From the NCBI GenBank assembly GCA_009763385.1, contig CM019824.1, positions 152,464,305-152,528,304 of the forward strand: a stretch of DNA of 64,000 bases. Direction: 5' to 3'. Position 1 is the stretch's first letter. Every line of letters begins with the position of its first letter. This DNA comes from Coix lacryma-jobi var. lacryma-jobi. Its lineage: Eukaryota; Streptophyta; Magnoliopsida; Poales; Poaceae. Made by a program: the position numbers and the translations under genes. Shown here piece after piece: positions 11,398 to 23,331 of the stretch. Below the pieces are notes generated by a model. The model ran no database searches. It saw only the letters and a list, made by a program, of their open reading frames with translations, and was not told the DNA's origin.

Positions 11398-11658
11398 CGT
11401 CGGTAAACGTACTAAAATAAGTTGTTTCGGATACCGACACGGTTTGCATCATTTGTTTTTTTAAAAAATATTTATTGAAAAATGGTATATATATATATAT
11501 ATATATTTTTTTATGAAAGTAATTTTAAAGACAAATTTATTTATATGATTTTTACATCTCTAAACTCAACAATTTAAAAATTATTCATGATTTATATTTC
11601 TAATGTTTGACTCAAACCTTGTCCAAAACGACTTTTTTTTTATCAAACTGGAGGGAGT
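11398..11658. mobile_element. AT-rich MITE with (TA)n and Stowaway-like right end
   Basis: The right end ATCAAACTGGAGGGAG plus TA is Stowaway-like. The body shares AAAGACAAATTTATTTATATG and TTTGACTCAAACCTTGTCC with the element split around 9836-10612. It includes a TA microsatellite at about 11485-11507. The left boundary is uncertain. Confidence 0.55.
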
Positions 11659-11868
11659 AGAGTATTACTGTTTGCTTCGTCACCCCATCACCTCATCACT
11701 GTTCATCGTATTTTTATCCCCAGATTTATTGATCAAACTCAAGATGCTTAATCTTTCAAAAGTACTAAAATTTCAAAAAGCATTCCCAGCCATAAAAAAC
11801 TCCATAATTTCCTATAACGATATAAAAATAAGTGAGGAACAAAACCGATGTCAGGTATTAGTAATGTA

Positions 11869-12515
11869 CTCCCTCTGTCCACGAAAGAATCAATTTTTAG
11901 AGTTGTCTTAAGTCAAAAATTTTAAACTTTAACTGAATTTCTTTAAAAGACTATCAAGATTGATGATACCAAATTCATATCATTCGATATATTATAGGAG
12001 AACGTATCTAGTGCAAACCTCAACTTTCTTGAAAACCCATGCAAACCACAACAAAAAAGTTGTTTAAATTCATCAAAAAAATTGCACATGTAAATGGTAC
12101 GATGATACACAACCTTGTAAAATATCTTGTTCAAACTCGACTTCGTTTGTGAGTTATAAAAATAACAAATTTCAAGCCAGAAAGTTTTCCACATGATTTG
12201 TTAGAAATTTGTTATTTTTATATCTCACAAATGAATTCGATTTTGGACAAGATATTTTACAAAGTTGTGTATCATTATATCATCTACATGTGTGATTTTT
12301 AGGTGAATTTAGACGATTTTGTTATCGTGGTTTTCACGGGTTTTCACGAAGGTTGTGGTTTGCACTAGATACGTTCTCATATTATAGAATATATTTTTAT
12401 AATATATTTATTTTATATCATAGATGTTATTACTCTTTTCTATAAAGTTGGTCAAAGTTTAAAAAGTTTGACTGACACAGATTGTAGAAATTGATTCTTT
12501 CATGGACAGAGGCAA
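11869..12515. mobile_element. Stowaway-like MITE hosting a nested Mutator-type MITE
   Basis: Starts CTCCCTCTGTCCACGAAAG after TA and ends CTTTCATGGACAGAGGCAA before TA (12516-12517). Removing 11998-12378 and one 9-bp target copy leaves an AT-rich element of about 257 bp, a usual size for this MITE class. Confidence 0.75.
11998..12378. mobile_element. Mutator-like (MULE) foldback MITE
   Basis: 381 bp beginning GAGAACGTATCTAGTGCAAA, with the inverse at the right end. The arms pair for nearly the whole length (about 180 bp each). It is flanked by a perfect 9-bp duplication, ATATTATAG, at 11989-11997 and 12379-12387, the Mutator signature. It has no coding capacity. Confidence 0.9.
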
Positions 12516-12517
12516 TA

Positions 12518-13458
12518 CACTACACAGCATAGGTGTAGAAACCCAGTATATTTGCCAGCGTGACCCTAATTCATCAGCTTTGCACTTTCCAACATAACTC
12601 GCATGCTGCTATCGGTGCCACATATTGCCAGTTCGAGCGCGAGTAGCGGCCAAATACCAATGATACAAGCACGCACAAAGGCTACGTAGATACCAAGCAT
12701 TTCATGGCCTGTCAACGCCTGTATACTATTTGGATGGGCACGAGGGCGGAAGGGACGGGAATCACACATGCGACCAACCAGGATCATGCCAAACAAGAGA
12801 CAACAAGGCACGGCGGATTTGCTTGCAAACGAAGGGATACACCAACACCACCGGGCGAGCAAAAGAGGCGCGTCCAGGGACCAAGCAAATCCACTTCCCG
12901 TGATGTCTAAGCCAGGTCCCCTTTAGATGCAATTGACATCATAACAACTGAGTCTCCAGAAATCGAGAACGTCGGAAGACAGAAAACAGGGGCAAAAGCA
13001 AACCAGATACGATTTTTTTCCTCGGTGAGCTTTGAGTACTCCACACAACAAAGAAATGATGATACAGAAAAGTATGCTCTTGACAACCAGACCACACGTC
13101 TAAAGTGAAAATATCGTCAGACCAATTCCATGCTGTCAACGTGATAAATGGAATAAGGGCAAAACTTTGTTTTTTAATCTATCCTACTACTGACTCGGGA
13201 TGGCTCAATGCGCCATTCAGTCTAATCGATATGCCTTTGAGTGTATGTGATGTGATGCTTGCTACGCTTTCTTTGGTGGAACCAGGTTACATTCCAGCTT
13301 CCACTCTTCGACATGCAGAATCTCAACTGCAATCGAACTCTTTCAGCATTTCTCGTGGAACGGCAGATGTATTCATAAAAAAAAATCAAGCATCCTGGTC
13401 CCAGAAGGATTGTAGGATCTTTTGCCTGTACCAGCCGACAGCCAGCAACTAGCTTTCC
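12518..13458. other. Downstream flank and probable 3' UTR of DEG9
   Basis: The part next to the stop codon (roughly 13100-13458) is the likely 3' untranslated region on the minus strand. The poly(A) site cannot be fixed by eye. The rest shows no recognisable gene. Confidence 0.45.
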
Positions 13459-16400
13459 TCAGCTCTTCAGGTCTTCTGAGACAGCCGAAGGTATACAATG
13501 TGTTGTCAGAATATCTTGAGTTGCAGCCTTTGCAGTTTTCGTCTCCAGGACAACCACCTGTCAGATGGTAATAAGTAGAACCAATAAACAGTAAGAACGT
13601 CAAATTTGACAAAGAATCAGCTTGGTCTATTCGCTTGAACTTATTTTGGCTGTTTCAATAGTGTTCTGTGAGAGAGAATAAGTCGGAGTACGGCTGATAA
13701 ATTAAGCGAACAAAGCCAATTGTTTGCTCGCAATATACCTGATCATAGTCCAGATCAAACTTCAAGAATGCCTCAGCGCACTCTTCCACCATGGTCGCTA
13801 GATGCTTCAAGTTTTTAACCGGTGTGCCATTGAAGGCAAGAACCTATATACACAAAAAAAAAAAAACAAATGATTGTATATTTAAAAGGGCTGCACACTC
13901 CAAAAACAGAAAATATCGGTTCTGCTTCATGTCATTAATATTCACAAATGGCACTAAGAAAGTTTATATAACCATACTAAACTTCATACATGCACTGGTA
14001 TCACTGCTGAAATATAATCCCTTCAGTTCCAAAATATCGATTTAGGTTCATGTCATTAAGAATCACAAACAGCACTAAGAAAGTTTATAAAACCATACTA
14101 GACTTCATACAGGCACTGGTATCACTGCTGAAATATAATCCCTCCAGTTCAAAAATAATTTTTATTTAGTTGATGTAATCTCATTTATTTATTTTAAAAA
14201 TGCTGATTTTTGCTATCTTGCATAAGGAAAATATATTAGTGTGAACATACTGTTCACAAACATGTTTATGTCCTTGTTCTTGTTTTACCTTAACAAAATA
14301 TGTACACTTTCAAAATTTCATGTCAGATTGGCATGCAAACAAAAGTATTACAGATCCATTGATGCAATGGTAAGATAACCATGAAACGCAGATGGAACAG
14401 TTAAGTATGGCATCTTGTTTTACAATGACTAAAGTAATGTTATAGAAGCTATTATTACCTGGATGTTGACTATATCTTCATAACCAATGTTTATATCTGC
14501 CACAAGCACCTGAACATTCATGAAGAAATAAAATTAGTGTTAATTGTACAATAAGCTACAGAGCAAATAGAAATGCACCGATGTGTCTATGTACATCAAA
14601 TTTTCATAACCCGTCTATGTAAATCAAAGTTTTCATGACCCGCCATATAGAAAAAGAGACCTGTGACACCACCACAAGCTGCTCATCAGATGATTGCGCC
14701 ATTGCATGCATATGCTTGTCCAACAACTTGACCGGGGCATCATATTCATAGTCTTTTCCATACTGACAGATAGCACTCTAGTTAGGCAATACTCAATAGG
14801 AAAAAATTTATACACCACAAATATAAATTAAAAAAAGAAACTGCAGCAATTCACAGTGGATATTAGCATATTGCCAAAGCATGATTCCAAAGCTATGACT
14901 AACAGAACAGGAGTTGGTTAGTCCATGATAAAGAATTGAATAAGTTTGGTAAAATGCAGACAGCTGCTTCACAAATAGAGAATTCCAGTATAGATAGAGA
15001 ACTTAAAAGTGCAATATAAAAATAACTGCCCCCTTCAAGTGAATGGTTATAGATGGCTCCTGTAGCAGCTATTGAATTGTCATTTAAATGCCATTGAGAT
15101 ACAAAAATGCACATTATACTGGAAGTCCAGATAAAGATTTCCAGGATTACAACAAAGTCAGAAGTAAGCAAGCAATATAACAGATATGGAAAGATTGTCT
15201 TAATTATTTCATAACTAAGCCTAAACAACAGAGGAGAAGAAAGACATCATACCTCAGAACGAAGATATGGAACTGATACAACCATAAAAACAAATCCAGC
15301 AACAATGTAATATGACGGCGGCCTTCCCTTGATATGAGCTGGGATGAGTCTTTTGTGGGTTGCCAGCTTTATGTTAAATTCATGGATTTTTGAGTCGCGA
15401 AGTACTTTCACACGTGCCTTCTCACCAGTATACTTTTGAGAAACAAGGTAGCTGAATCCAATGCGCTCACCATGCCTAAAAGGAACTGGATGACCAAGCA
15501 GTGAGAAAGAGCAAGAAGAAATTAACTCAATTTTCCTCACTGGATTTTAACTGGGTAACATGAAAATGTAAGTTTCAACTGGATGTGGAAGTACAGAATT
15601 TACAGATTCCAAGATTGTTAAGTGAAGTTTCCTTGTCCTAGGAAAATATTTTGTGCCAACCACCTCTCAAGGGAAATGTAAAAACCACCTTAAAAACATA
15701 AGTATTAGAAGCTTTTAAAATAATTGAAACGATTCATAGGGATTTTCTTTTTGTCATAGGCTTTGCATGAAATACTTCATGTCACTAGATTTAAGAAGAG
15801 AGATGGTCTGGTCCAAAAGCTAGACTTTGAGAAGGCCTATCACAAGATAATTGGGATTTCTTTTTTGTTTGAATGTCTCAACAAGAAATGGTGTGATTGG
15901 ATTCACATGGTTATGATTACTGGGACCCTCAGTGTCAAAGTCAATAAATTGTAAAGAAAAACTGCATGAGAGATGGGTACATTACTCAGCTAAAACATAA
16001 AACCCAAATTCCCCTGTGGAATGATTTAATCAAGATAAAACATGTTTATCTGAGTGGGAGATCTATGGTTGTGGGGGATGGTAGACACTGATTTTTGGAT
16101 TCACAAATGGTGTGGAAAAGTGTCCCAGAAGGCCTGGAGAATAAGTTCCCCCTTTTCATGAAAAAAATAATGAGCAAAATTGCTCAGTTGCTTGGATGAA
16201 AAACAGAAATTGGTGTCCCACCTTTAGGAGGTGGCTAGATGAGGACCTTCAAACTCATTTAAGAAGGTTACAGGATATCCTGTACAGAATTACAGACGCA
16301 ATGTTATTGATGAGAAGGACAAGGCTAATTGGGAGAGGGAAAAATCTAGAAGGTTCTCTGTAAAATCAACTTATAAGCATTTATGTTGAAATGAATATGA

Positions 16401-19400
16401 ACAAAATTTCAAACTAATCTGGAAGGCTAAACTCCCTCTTAAATTTAAAATCTTCATGTGGCTTCTTGTTCAGAATGTCATTCTAACAAAAGACAAATCT
16501 CACAAAATGCGATTGGAAAGGAAACGAATTTTGTGTCTTTTGCACAGAAGAAGAAACTATTAGTCATGTTCTTTGAATGTACAATGGCCAAATACATTTG
16601 GAGTTTATTTGCTTACTCTTTTGGAAATAACTGTAGCCCAAACAATCTTGATCAATAATTGATTCAGATTAAGATTAACCTACCTCATGGAAAACAAGTG
16701 TATACAGTGGGCTTAGCCGCTATATGTTTTGCACTGTGGCACACAAGGAACTCTGTTGAAGGCAAGAGAACCAAGTGCCAACAGAAATCATGTGTATGAT
16801 TTGCTCCTTTTCTTAATTATTGGTCAGGTCTACAGCGCAAAGAGTTCATCTCCCAGATGGAGCAAGGTGTGGATACCGTGAAGAGGACGGCATCGTACTT
16901 CCACCAGCAACCTGGGGAGGAAGAGAACCCAAGATCCCAGTGTTAAACCCTATGGAAGCAAGTCTTCTTTTGCTTACCCCTGCTGTCAGCCTCCGTGCTG
17001 ATGTTCCTCACAGATTAACCATGTTGAAGTACTTTGCCGCTAGGCGTTTATGGCTTTAGCTTGGGTGGTTTGTTCTCACAGCGGCTGACCCCTTGGTGAT
17101 TAGAGTTGTGGGGATACCTGGGTAGGGCCTATTTGTATCGTCTTTTAAATTTCGCTGCTTCGTAAATGAAATTTGGTTTTAATATTGTGGGAAAAAATTG
17201 AAATGATGCACATCCATAGTGCATCCATACATCCATTTTGTCGCAAAAGTTGTAAACTCAATCTAGAAAAAAAAACAAGAGTAACAAATTTCAGGTGAAT
17301 GTAAACTAAAAGAAAAAATCCCTGACAATTTATCTTCTAGTGCACAAACATCTGAAATTTGTCGTTTTGTATGATTTTTCACAAGTTTGCATCTCAACTT
17401 TGTGAACAGCTACACCTACAGGTGCACTATGGCATTTTTTTGAAAATTTTCTGAGTATATTTTTAAGGGAGTTTTCATGTTTCTACAAAAGAGGTGGTTT
17501 GCACTGAATATTTTCCCACGTGTCCCATATCTGTAAGGGTGTTTAGGACTTCAATACACAAAGAGAAAGAGAATATTTGAGTAGATACAAACAGAAACTG
17601 AAATCAAATCCCATAATCAGGACCACCAACTACAAGTGAGCCATACAAATGCAATACAGCTTCTAATAAGCTATCTAAGTGAAAATGAAATGTTCATTGC
17701 AGAACATCGATGACAGATTACAGTACAGACTTGTAATATAATATAATGGGGTGTTTGGATCCAGTGAGGCGGTGACTAAAGTTTAGGAGGTGGTCACATC
17801 AGGTGTTCAGATGCTAATTAGGTGGATTAAACATGATCTAGTTATAAAACCAATTACAGAAGCCATAACTAATTCGCGACACGAATCAGTTAAGCCTAAT
17901 TAATCCATCACCAACACATGTTTACAGTAGCACCACATTGTCAAATCATGGACTAATTAGGCTTAATAGATTCGTCTCGCAAATTATTCTCAATCTACGC
18001 AATTAGTTTTGTAATTAGACTACATTTAATACTTCAAATTAGTGTTCAAACATCAGATGTGACAGGGACTAAACTTTAGGAGGGGAAAACCAAACACCCC
18101 CTAACACCTCTTGGCCAATGCAGACAAGTTAGATAAGAAAAAAAAGTGACAATTAGCATATCCAGTCATCTGAAGCAAGGACTAACCTGTACCATCATTG
18201 GCAATATCAATACCATCAAAGCTAAGGACGATATCAGAAGGTTGGAGGCATCCAGATTCAGGAGCAGTTGGCTCAACCCTTCGTACCCGAACACCCTTTT
18301 GGTTAGCTTTCATTCCCATTGCCTTGCGGAGATCAGGATTTTCCATTTTTTGCCATTCTATTCCAAGTATAGGGAAACCTGCAAAATGAAACAAGATAAT
18401 TACATACCAGATTCAGAACTTAGATGTAACTAGAGTGCACATCATAGTATATAGTACAATCTGAAGTAAATAAAAAAAATGACCACAATAATTTATATTG
18501 GTATAAAAAGGATTGCCGCCCATGAAAAAAAAAGATAACCAGGCAAAAGGAAGAACAACCAACCCATGTAGCTGAAAGGTTAAATTCCTCATGTGGAGCA
18601 CAAAACTGAGATTAATATTTCTTGTTTTCAAGAACAACTAACCCATGTGTGCACAGCCCAAAAATTCCATTGCTCTGTAATGTGTGCACAGCCCAAAAAT
18701 TCTAGAGATTCATGTTTCAGTTTCACGACGGATTATTCATTGTTCCCTCAAAAATGACTAATCTATAACATCAGTCCTCACAATCATAATGCCATGCCAG
18801 ATGATAGAAGCCTAGACATGTCTAACATGTTCCTAGCAAACAAACATTTATTGGATTCATCCGCCATCACATACACCACTAAAACATGTCTCGAGAATAA
18901 TTTGTATACAAAAATAGAACAGGAAGAAACCTGTGTATTCTCCAGATTTTTTGTAGTCTTCAATGAAGTGGTTAATAACTGGGGTTGGTATAACATAGCC
19001 TATGTTCTCTGCATCTTCATGTTTCAGAGATTGAAAAGCTATACCAACACATTTTCCCTTATCATTGAAAGCAGGCCCCCCTGAGTTTCCAGAATTTATA
19101 GCTGCATCTATCTGTTTGAGTAAATCCAGGCAACAGAAGTTTACAAAGTGAGATTAGTCATGTTTCTATGTACAAAAAGGCAAATATATAAAAGTATGCA
19201 AAATATAATACCATACCTGTAACCCAAGAAGCTCTGTAGAACCATGAACATATGACAGTATTTCTATCCTAGAAACTACACCGCTAGTCACTGAGATAGT
19301 ATCGCCTCCAATTGGGTAACCAACAACAGTGACGGCATCCTGGAGTGCTGGCAGCGACCCAAACTCTACAGGTGAAACGCCTTTCCAGAATTCATCATCC

Positions 19401-20701
19401 TCAACAGTCAACATTGCTGAAATGAAAAGCTCCCTTGCGGTTAAAATTAAACAAGAAAATGCACTTCTTGGGACTTTATTGGTCAGAGGAAGCTGCAGTT
19501 TTTTTATGAAGAGTTACTTGAAACATTTGATCCAATCTAGTTAGTTGACCAACACAGCTTCATAACAGTGCATTAAGGTCTCGGAATTGAGGGTGCATAC
19601 AAACGAGCTTTGGTGGTTTTTCTCCATAATCTTCTTATCCTGCCAGAACTATTACAATATTTATTATATTTTTTAACACACACTTTTCCATGTGATCTGT
19701 TCTGCGCCCTAGTAGCATGGCAATTCTATATGAACATAGACCAAAAGATGTGGCATGTACAGCTCTCATATTGCAGTAGGCATATAAAGCTTGATTCTCT
19801 ATTCCAACATCATCATTATAAGAAGGAACCAAGCAGACAACGATCTTCCAATATGAAGAGGAAGAAGTCGTTGAGACATCTTAAATTCAAGATGCACTTG
19901 ACGGTGGATAGCAACCATTTGTCATTTACCTTACATGTATAGGACATTTGTCATTTTGTCAGATACCGCAATCATTAAGCTTCGATTATTGCAAATACAA
20001 CTACAAGTCTACAGCTAGTTCACACTACAAGGTATGCCGATTTTACACTATTTCACAGGTTAAAATGAGCGAGTCTAGTGAAGCATACCAATGTCACACT
20101 CGGTGCCTATGGCAAGGACAGTCGCAAGGTACTTGGTGTCGGAGCCACGCTTCTTGAGCTTGACCTGTGTGTGATGCTCAACCGAGTGAGCGTTGGTGAG
20201 CACCCTGCGGCCCCCAATGATAAACCCGCTGCTGCTGGAGCTGTACTGGCGCTTCCGCTGCCACGGCAGGGAGAAGTTGGGCTCCGTGTGGACGCAGAAC
20301 ACCTTCACCACGGCGTCCATCGACGGCATCACCTTCACCACCTGGTCCCACCGCAGGGGCTCCACCACCGCGGGAACCTCAACCATCTCGCCGTTAGGCG
20401 CCCCCTTGGGCCCGCCCCGCCGCGGCGGAGGCGAGGGCGAGGGGGCGGCATCGACCTCGGGGAGGGGCCCGTTGCGGATGCGGCGGGACTTGCGGCCCCG
20501 GCGGCGGGGAGCCGGCTCGGGGTCCGGGGAGTCTGACGCCGCCGCGGCGGCGGCGGCGGCGGTGGCGCGGGGCGAGGAGGATGTCGCGGCGTGGTGGTGG
20601 TGGTTGTGGTTGTTGTCGGGAGAGGCAGGTACCGGCTGTTTCGGCTTGCGGCCGCGCTTGCCCTTGCGCTTGCCGCCAGAGGCGTCGCCGTGGCTGTCCA
20701 T
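13459..20701 (-). CDS. DEG9: DEG9-type serine protease (HtrA/DegP family), nine exons, 591 aa
   Basis: ATP-independent Do-like protease. Exons, 5' to 3': 20089-20701, 19217-19416, 18931-19111, 18187-18378, 15253-15485, 14661-14762, 14459-14509, 13739-13843, 13459-13557. All introns are GT-AG and the phases agree, giving 1776 nt. The start is fixed by an in-frame TAG four codons upstream. Residues 10-75 hold two basic clusters (KRKGKRGRKP, RRRGRKSRR) that look like nuclear signals and AT-hooks, plus His-rich and Ala-rich runs. The trypsin-like domain covers about 130-330 with triad His172 (TNAHS), Asp203 (ECDIA) and Ser281 (GNSGG). A PDZ-type region follows from about 333 and a conserved C-terminal region ends at 591. 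Length and domains fit DEG9 of Arabidopsis (about 592 aa), reported as nuclear/nucleolar and linked to turnover of the response regulator ARR4. That role is knowledge of the family, not shown here. Confidence 0.95.
13914..14155. repeat. 121-bp tandem repeat in DEG9 intron 7
   Basis: Two copies at 13914-14034 and 14035-14155. Both contain CACTAAGAAAGTTTATA and TGGTATCACTGCTGAAATAT and are roughly 85-90 percent identical by eye. The copies end TCCCTTCAGTTCC and TCCCTCCAGTTC, which resemble Stowaway ends. Confidence 0.8.
15745..17188 (+). mobile_element. L1-type LINE ORF2 fragment, antisense inside DEG9 intron 4
   Basis: Opposite to the host gene. Positions 15760-15954 encode an RT palm fragment (KLDFEKAYHK, then GTLSVKVN). 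16017-16120 resembles the LWNDLIKIKHVYL linker. 16430-16658 encodes the zf-RVT zinc-binding region (CLLCTEEETISHVLFEC). 16810-16950 matches the usual ORF2 tail (YWSGLQRKEF). Frameshifts, stops and a large internal deletion removing the rest of RT make it dead. No target duplication was fixed. Confidence 0.85.
17189..17518. mobile_element. Possible foldback MITE in DEG9 intron 4
   Basis: Ends GGGAAAAAATTGAAATGATG and (inverted) GGGAAAATATTCAGTGCAAA, with partly pairing arms, similar in style to the MULE MITE at 11998. No matching 9-bp flank was found, so it is tentative. Confidence 0.5.
17747..18101. mobile_element. Tourist-like foldback MITE in DEG9 intron 4
   Basis: The ends TGGGGTGTTTGG and CCAAACACCCCC are flanked by TAA (17744-17746 and 18102-18104). 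The inside is a long palindrome around TTAAGCCTAATTAATCC and GGACTAATTAGGCTTAATAG. Same family as 9467-9810. Confidence 0.85.
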
Positions 20702-20944
20702 GGAGGCGAGCTAGGGTTTCGCGTCGACGGTAGCGGAGGTGCTAGAAGGGGAGAGAGAGAGAGAGAGAGAGACCCCAGGAGCCAGGAACCGGCCGGCTCG
20801 GGTGCGGTCGGGTCCCGAGCCCGAAGTGAGCACGAGCGGTCGCGGTGCGACCGAGCGAGCGCGGCAAGAACGAAAAGCGGAAACTTCGGGCACTGTGTGC
20901 TGCGCGTCTCCACCCCGGGCCGGGCTGAAACTAGAGTGGGCTGA
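20702..20944 (-). promoter_or_regulatory. DEG9 5' UTR and proximal promoter with a CT repeat
   Basis: Upstream of the ATG the coding strand carries a CT (plus-strand GA) repeat at about 20749-20772, a common feature of plant leaders. The ATG context on the coding strand is CGCCTCCATGG. The region is GC-rich and no TATA box was recognised. The transcription start is not determinable by eye. Confidence 0.5.
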
Positions 20945-21659
20945 GTGGGCTGCCATTCATTTCTTAGGTCTATTCCTTCCCCTTCTTATGTCTCCCTTCG
21001 ATCTTTCACTCATCGCTATCATCGCCGGCCTAGCTTTTGATCCCGACGAAGCGTGTGTACACACTTGCACTCATGCATTGTCATTGGAAAAGGTGAAGAA
21101 ATCACCCACATTTGCAGGTGGATTTTGCTTCTCATACGGGAGACTCGTTAAACAAGTTCAGCAATCTCTTTCAGGCAAAATCTTCAGGTTACCAAGAACA
21201 CCCCTTGGACCCGGTTACAGCGGCAAGATAGAATCTATCACAAGTGGAGGAGGAGCAGATGCATGCTTCTCCCTCCCGCTCTCGGGCAGACCTCAGCATT
21301 GCCGCGGGTCATCTCGCATCGGCGGTCCACTGCGCATGCTGCGCTTCTTGTGCCGGGTCCTTTTTCTCTCGTTCGTACTCCGATTTGCGAGCGGCAAACG
21401 TGTTGGTCAAATCAACTGCAGAAGTTGCTGTCTGTACTGATCGCCGGTCAATTCTACTGCAGATCGAGGTGCTGTCCGATGCTCGCTCGCTTCGTGGTGC
21501 GGGGCTCATCGGGGGCATTAACTGGACTCCGCATGTCCGGGCGCGCGTCCAGCCAACAGGGGCGTGTTCCTGTCAGCCACGCAGCTTGTGTCCACCGTCT
21601 TTTGCTCTGAAGATGACTCTATCTACTCTATATGAGTGAGTACTCTCGCGTAGGAGTGA
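20945..21659. other. Unassigned sequence upstream of DEG9
   Basis: Several overlapping open frames on both strands, none with a recognisable domain. It could hold a distal promoter or degraded transposon DNA. Confidence 0.4.
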
Positions 21660-21965
21660 GGGTCTGTTTGGGAGAGCTGTCCTCCATGATTCTCTAGCTG
21701 TGCTCCTAGATTCTCTGGTGAAGTGATTCTGTGGCTGAAAGTAGATTCTCTTTGATTCTTTAGCCTAAACTCTCAAAATCAGGATAGAGAATCGCTTCAC
21801 AGAATCAGGTGAAGCTACTTTTTTCAGCTCTCAGCCTCCTAGTTCATTTCAGAGAATCACTTCACAGAATTAGCAAAGAATCACTTCACACTGAAAAATG
21901 TGTTTGACAACCAGGGAGTGATTCTCCCTGAGAATCAGCTCCGTGGAGCTCTCCCAAACGCACCC
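21660..21965. mobile_element. PIF/Harbinger-like MITE with GAGAATC repeats
   Basis: 306 bp. Ends GGGTCTGTTTGGGAGAGCT and AGCTCTCCCAAACGCACCC are near-perfect inverted repeats, flanked by TGA at 21657-21659 and 21966-21968. The inside has many GATTCTC or GAGAATC words in both directions. Confidence 0.85.
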
Positions 21966-22004
21966 TGAGTATATAGCTGCCATACGCGCGCGTGTTCTGG
22001 TGCC

Positions 22005-22386
22005 TGCTTCTTTCAGGCGCGGGTTTAACTCCCTAGTACTGCTAGTCTCTTCGGTGCTATGTAAGGAACGTAACGCGCGAACGTTCGACGGTGTTTCCTG
22101 CACTTCCAGTGAGCTCCTGATCAAGGTCGGCGATGAGGCCATGGCTTGGCTGCACGCCGGCTTCACTGGCCTCGCTGCTCTGTTGGCGCCTTAGCTCAGT
22201 CGCCCACCCTCCTAGAGCAAGTTTGTTCCCTTCTAGAGACAACCTTTTAGCGCCACTGTTACATCCGGTGATGTTTATTGTGTGTGGCACTAAGTGCTTG
22301 AGGCATCTCGCTGATAGTACTTAGTGTCGTGTACACTTCCCACTTCTCTTAATGCAACACGTGTCAATGCACGATTTCGAAAAAAA
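22005..22386 (+). mobile_element. 5'-truncated LINE 3' end
   Basis: A frame at 22015-22193 encodes a typical plant LINE ORF2 C-terminus (FNSLVLLVS, KERNARTFDG). It is followed by a short untranslated tail ending in CGAAAAAAA at 22379-22386, a likely poly(A) remnant. Confidence 0.75.
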
Positions 22387-22674
22387 GTATGTAGCTGCCA
22401 TGGTGATAGAGTCAGTCAATGAGTCAATTAGGTTTAGGATGTTGTTGCCTGATGCACTCATGCCCAGTACCACCTGATGAAAAAGTGTTTGGCCATTTAG
22501 AGTTGCCAGCAATTCACTTGTTTTCTTAATGAAGAACGAGTTGTGGATTTCTTTAATTAGTGCTGTGATATATAATTCACTAAACTTATTCTAGTGAACA
22601 CAATTCTGATCTTTGCAGAGGCTTCCCCAAGTTCCGTTCCATCTATTTTTTATTTTTTAATATGTTTATTATGC

Positions 22675-22892
22675 GCCACTGATAGTTATTGTTCCTATTT
22701 CCACAAGATACGGGAATAAAGATTTGAGGCTTCGTCACAAGCATCATCAACTCCTTGGTGCAGTGGTCAGAATTTTGGTAGTTGCCACTGATAGTTATTG
22801 TTCCTATTTCCACAAGATACGGGAATAAAGATTTGAGGCTTCGTCACAAGCATCATCAACTCCTTGGTGCAGTGGTCAGAATTTTGGTAGTT
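22675..22892. repeat. Perfect 109-bp tandem duplication
   Basis: Copies 22675-22783 and 22784-22892 appear identical along their full length, each starting GCCACTGATAGTTATTG and ending TTTTGGTAGTT. Perfect identity among diverged surroundings points to a very recent duplication or an assembly artefact. Confidence 0.93.
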
Positions 22893-23331
22893 GCCTCTTC
22901 CCTGAAGGTAACCAGACATTCTTATGAACAATAGATCGATTAAGTGGTGACGTTATTCTGCTGTGTTGTCATGAATGGTCAAAAAGCCCTTTGATTCCTC
23001 ATCGACAACACACGTAGCAAGTTGCTTTGTTCCTGTCAGCAATTGTAAGGAGGCACGAATATCCAGACAGCTGGAATAAACAAGCCTCCTGAGAGTATGC
23101 CATTTTTAACTTGTGCATGACAAGTTGAAAACAGACAAATGATATATCTAGTGTAGGTATAATTGCAACTAATATCTTACTTGAATTGATTATTTCTCGG
23201 GATTTAAATTGAATGAACTGGAGCCAGAAGTAACAAGTACTACTAACCACTTTGACTGTTTTGCGGTGCAGAGACTTGGTCATTATGATACTTATCTGTA
23301 GTAGCTTAGACTGTTTTCTAAATTTCCTGAA

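Noticed and set aside
11484..11507. (TA)n as an origin or promoter element
   Set aside because: Simple microsatellite inside a MITE.
13373..13612. Separate small minus-strand gene
   Set aside because: It is DEG9 exon 9 and neighbouring intron read in the wrong frame.
20078..20944. Long plus-strand and alternate minus-strand frames over DEG9 exon 1
   Set aside because: They are shadows of the GC-rich first exon. Only the minus-strand frame starting at 20701 joins by correct splice sites to later exons with protease motifs.
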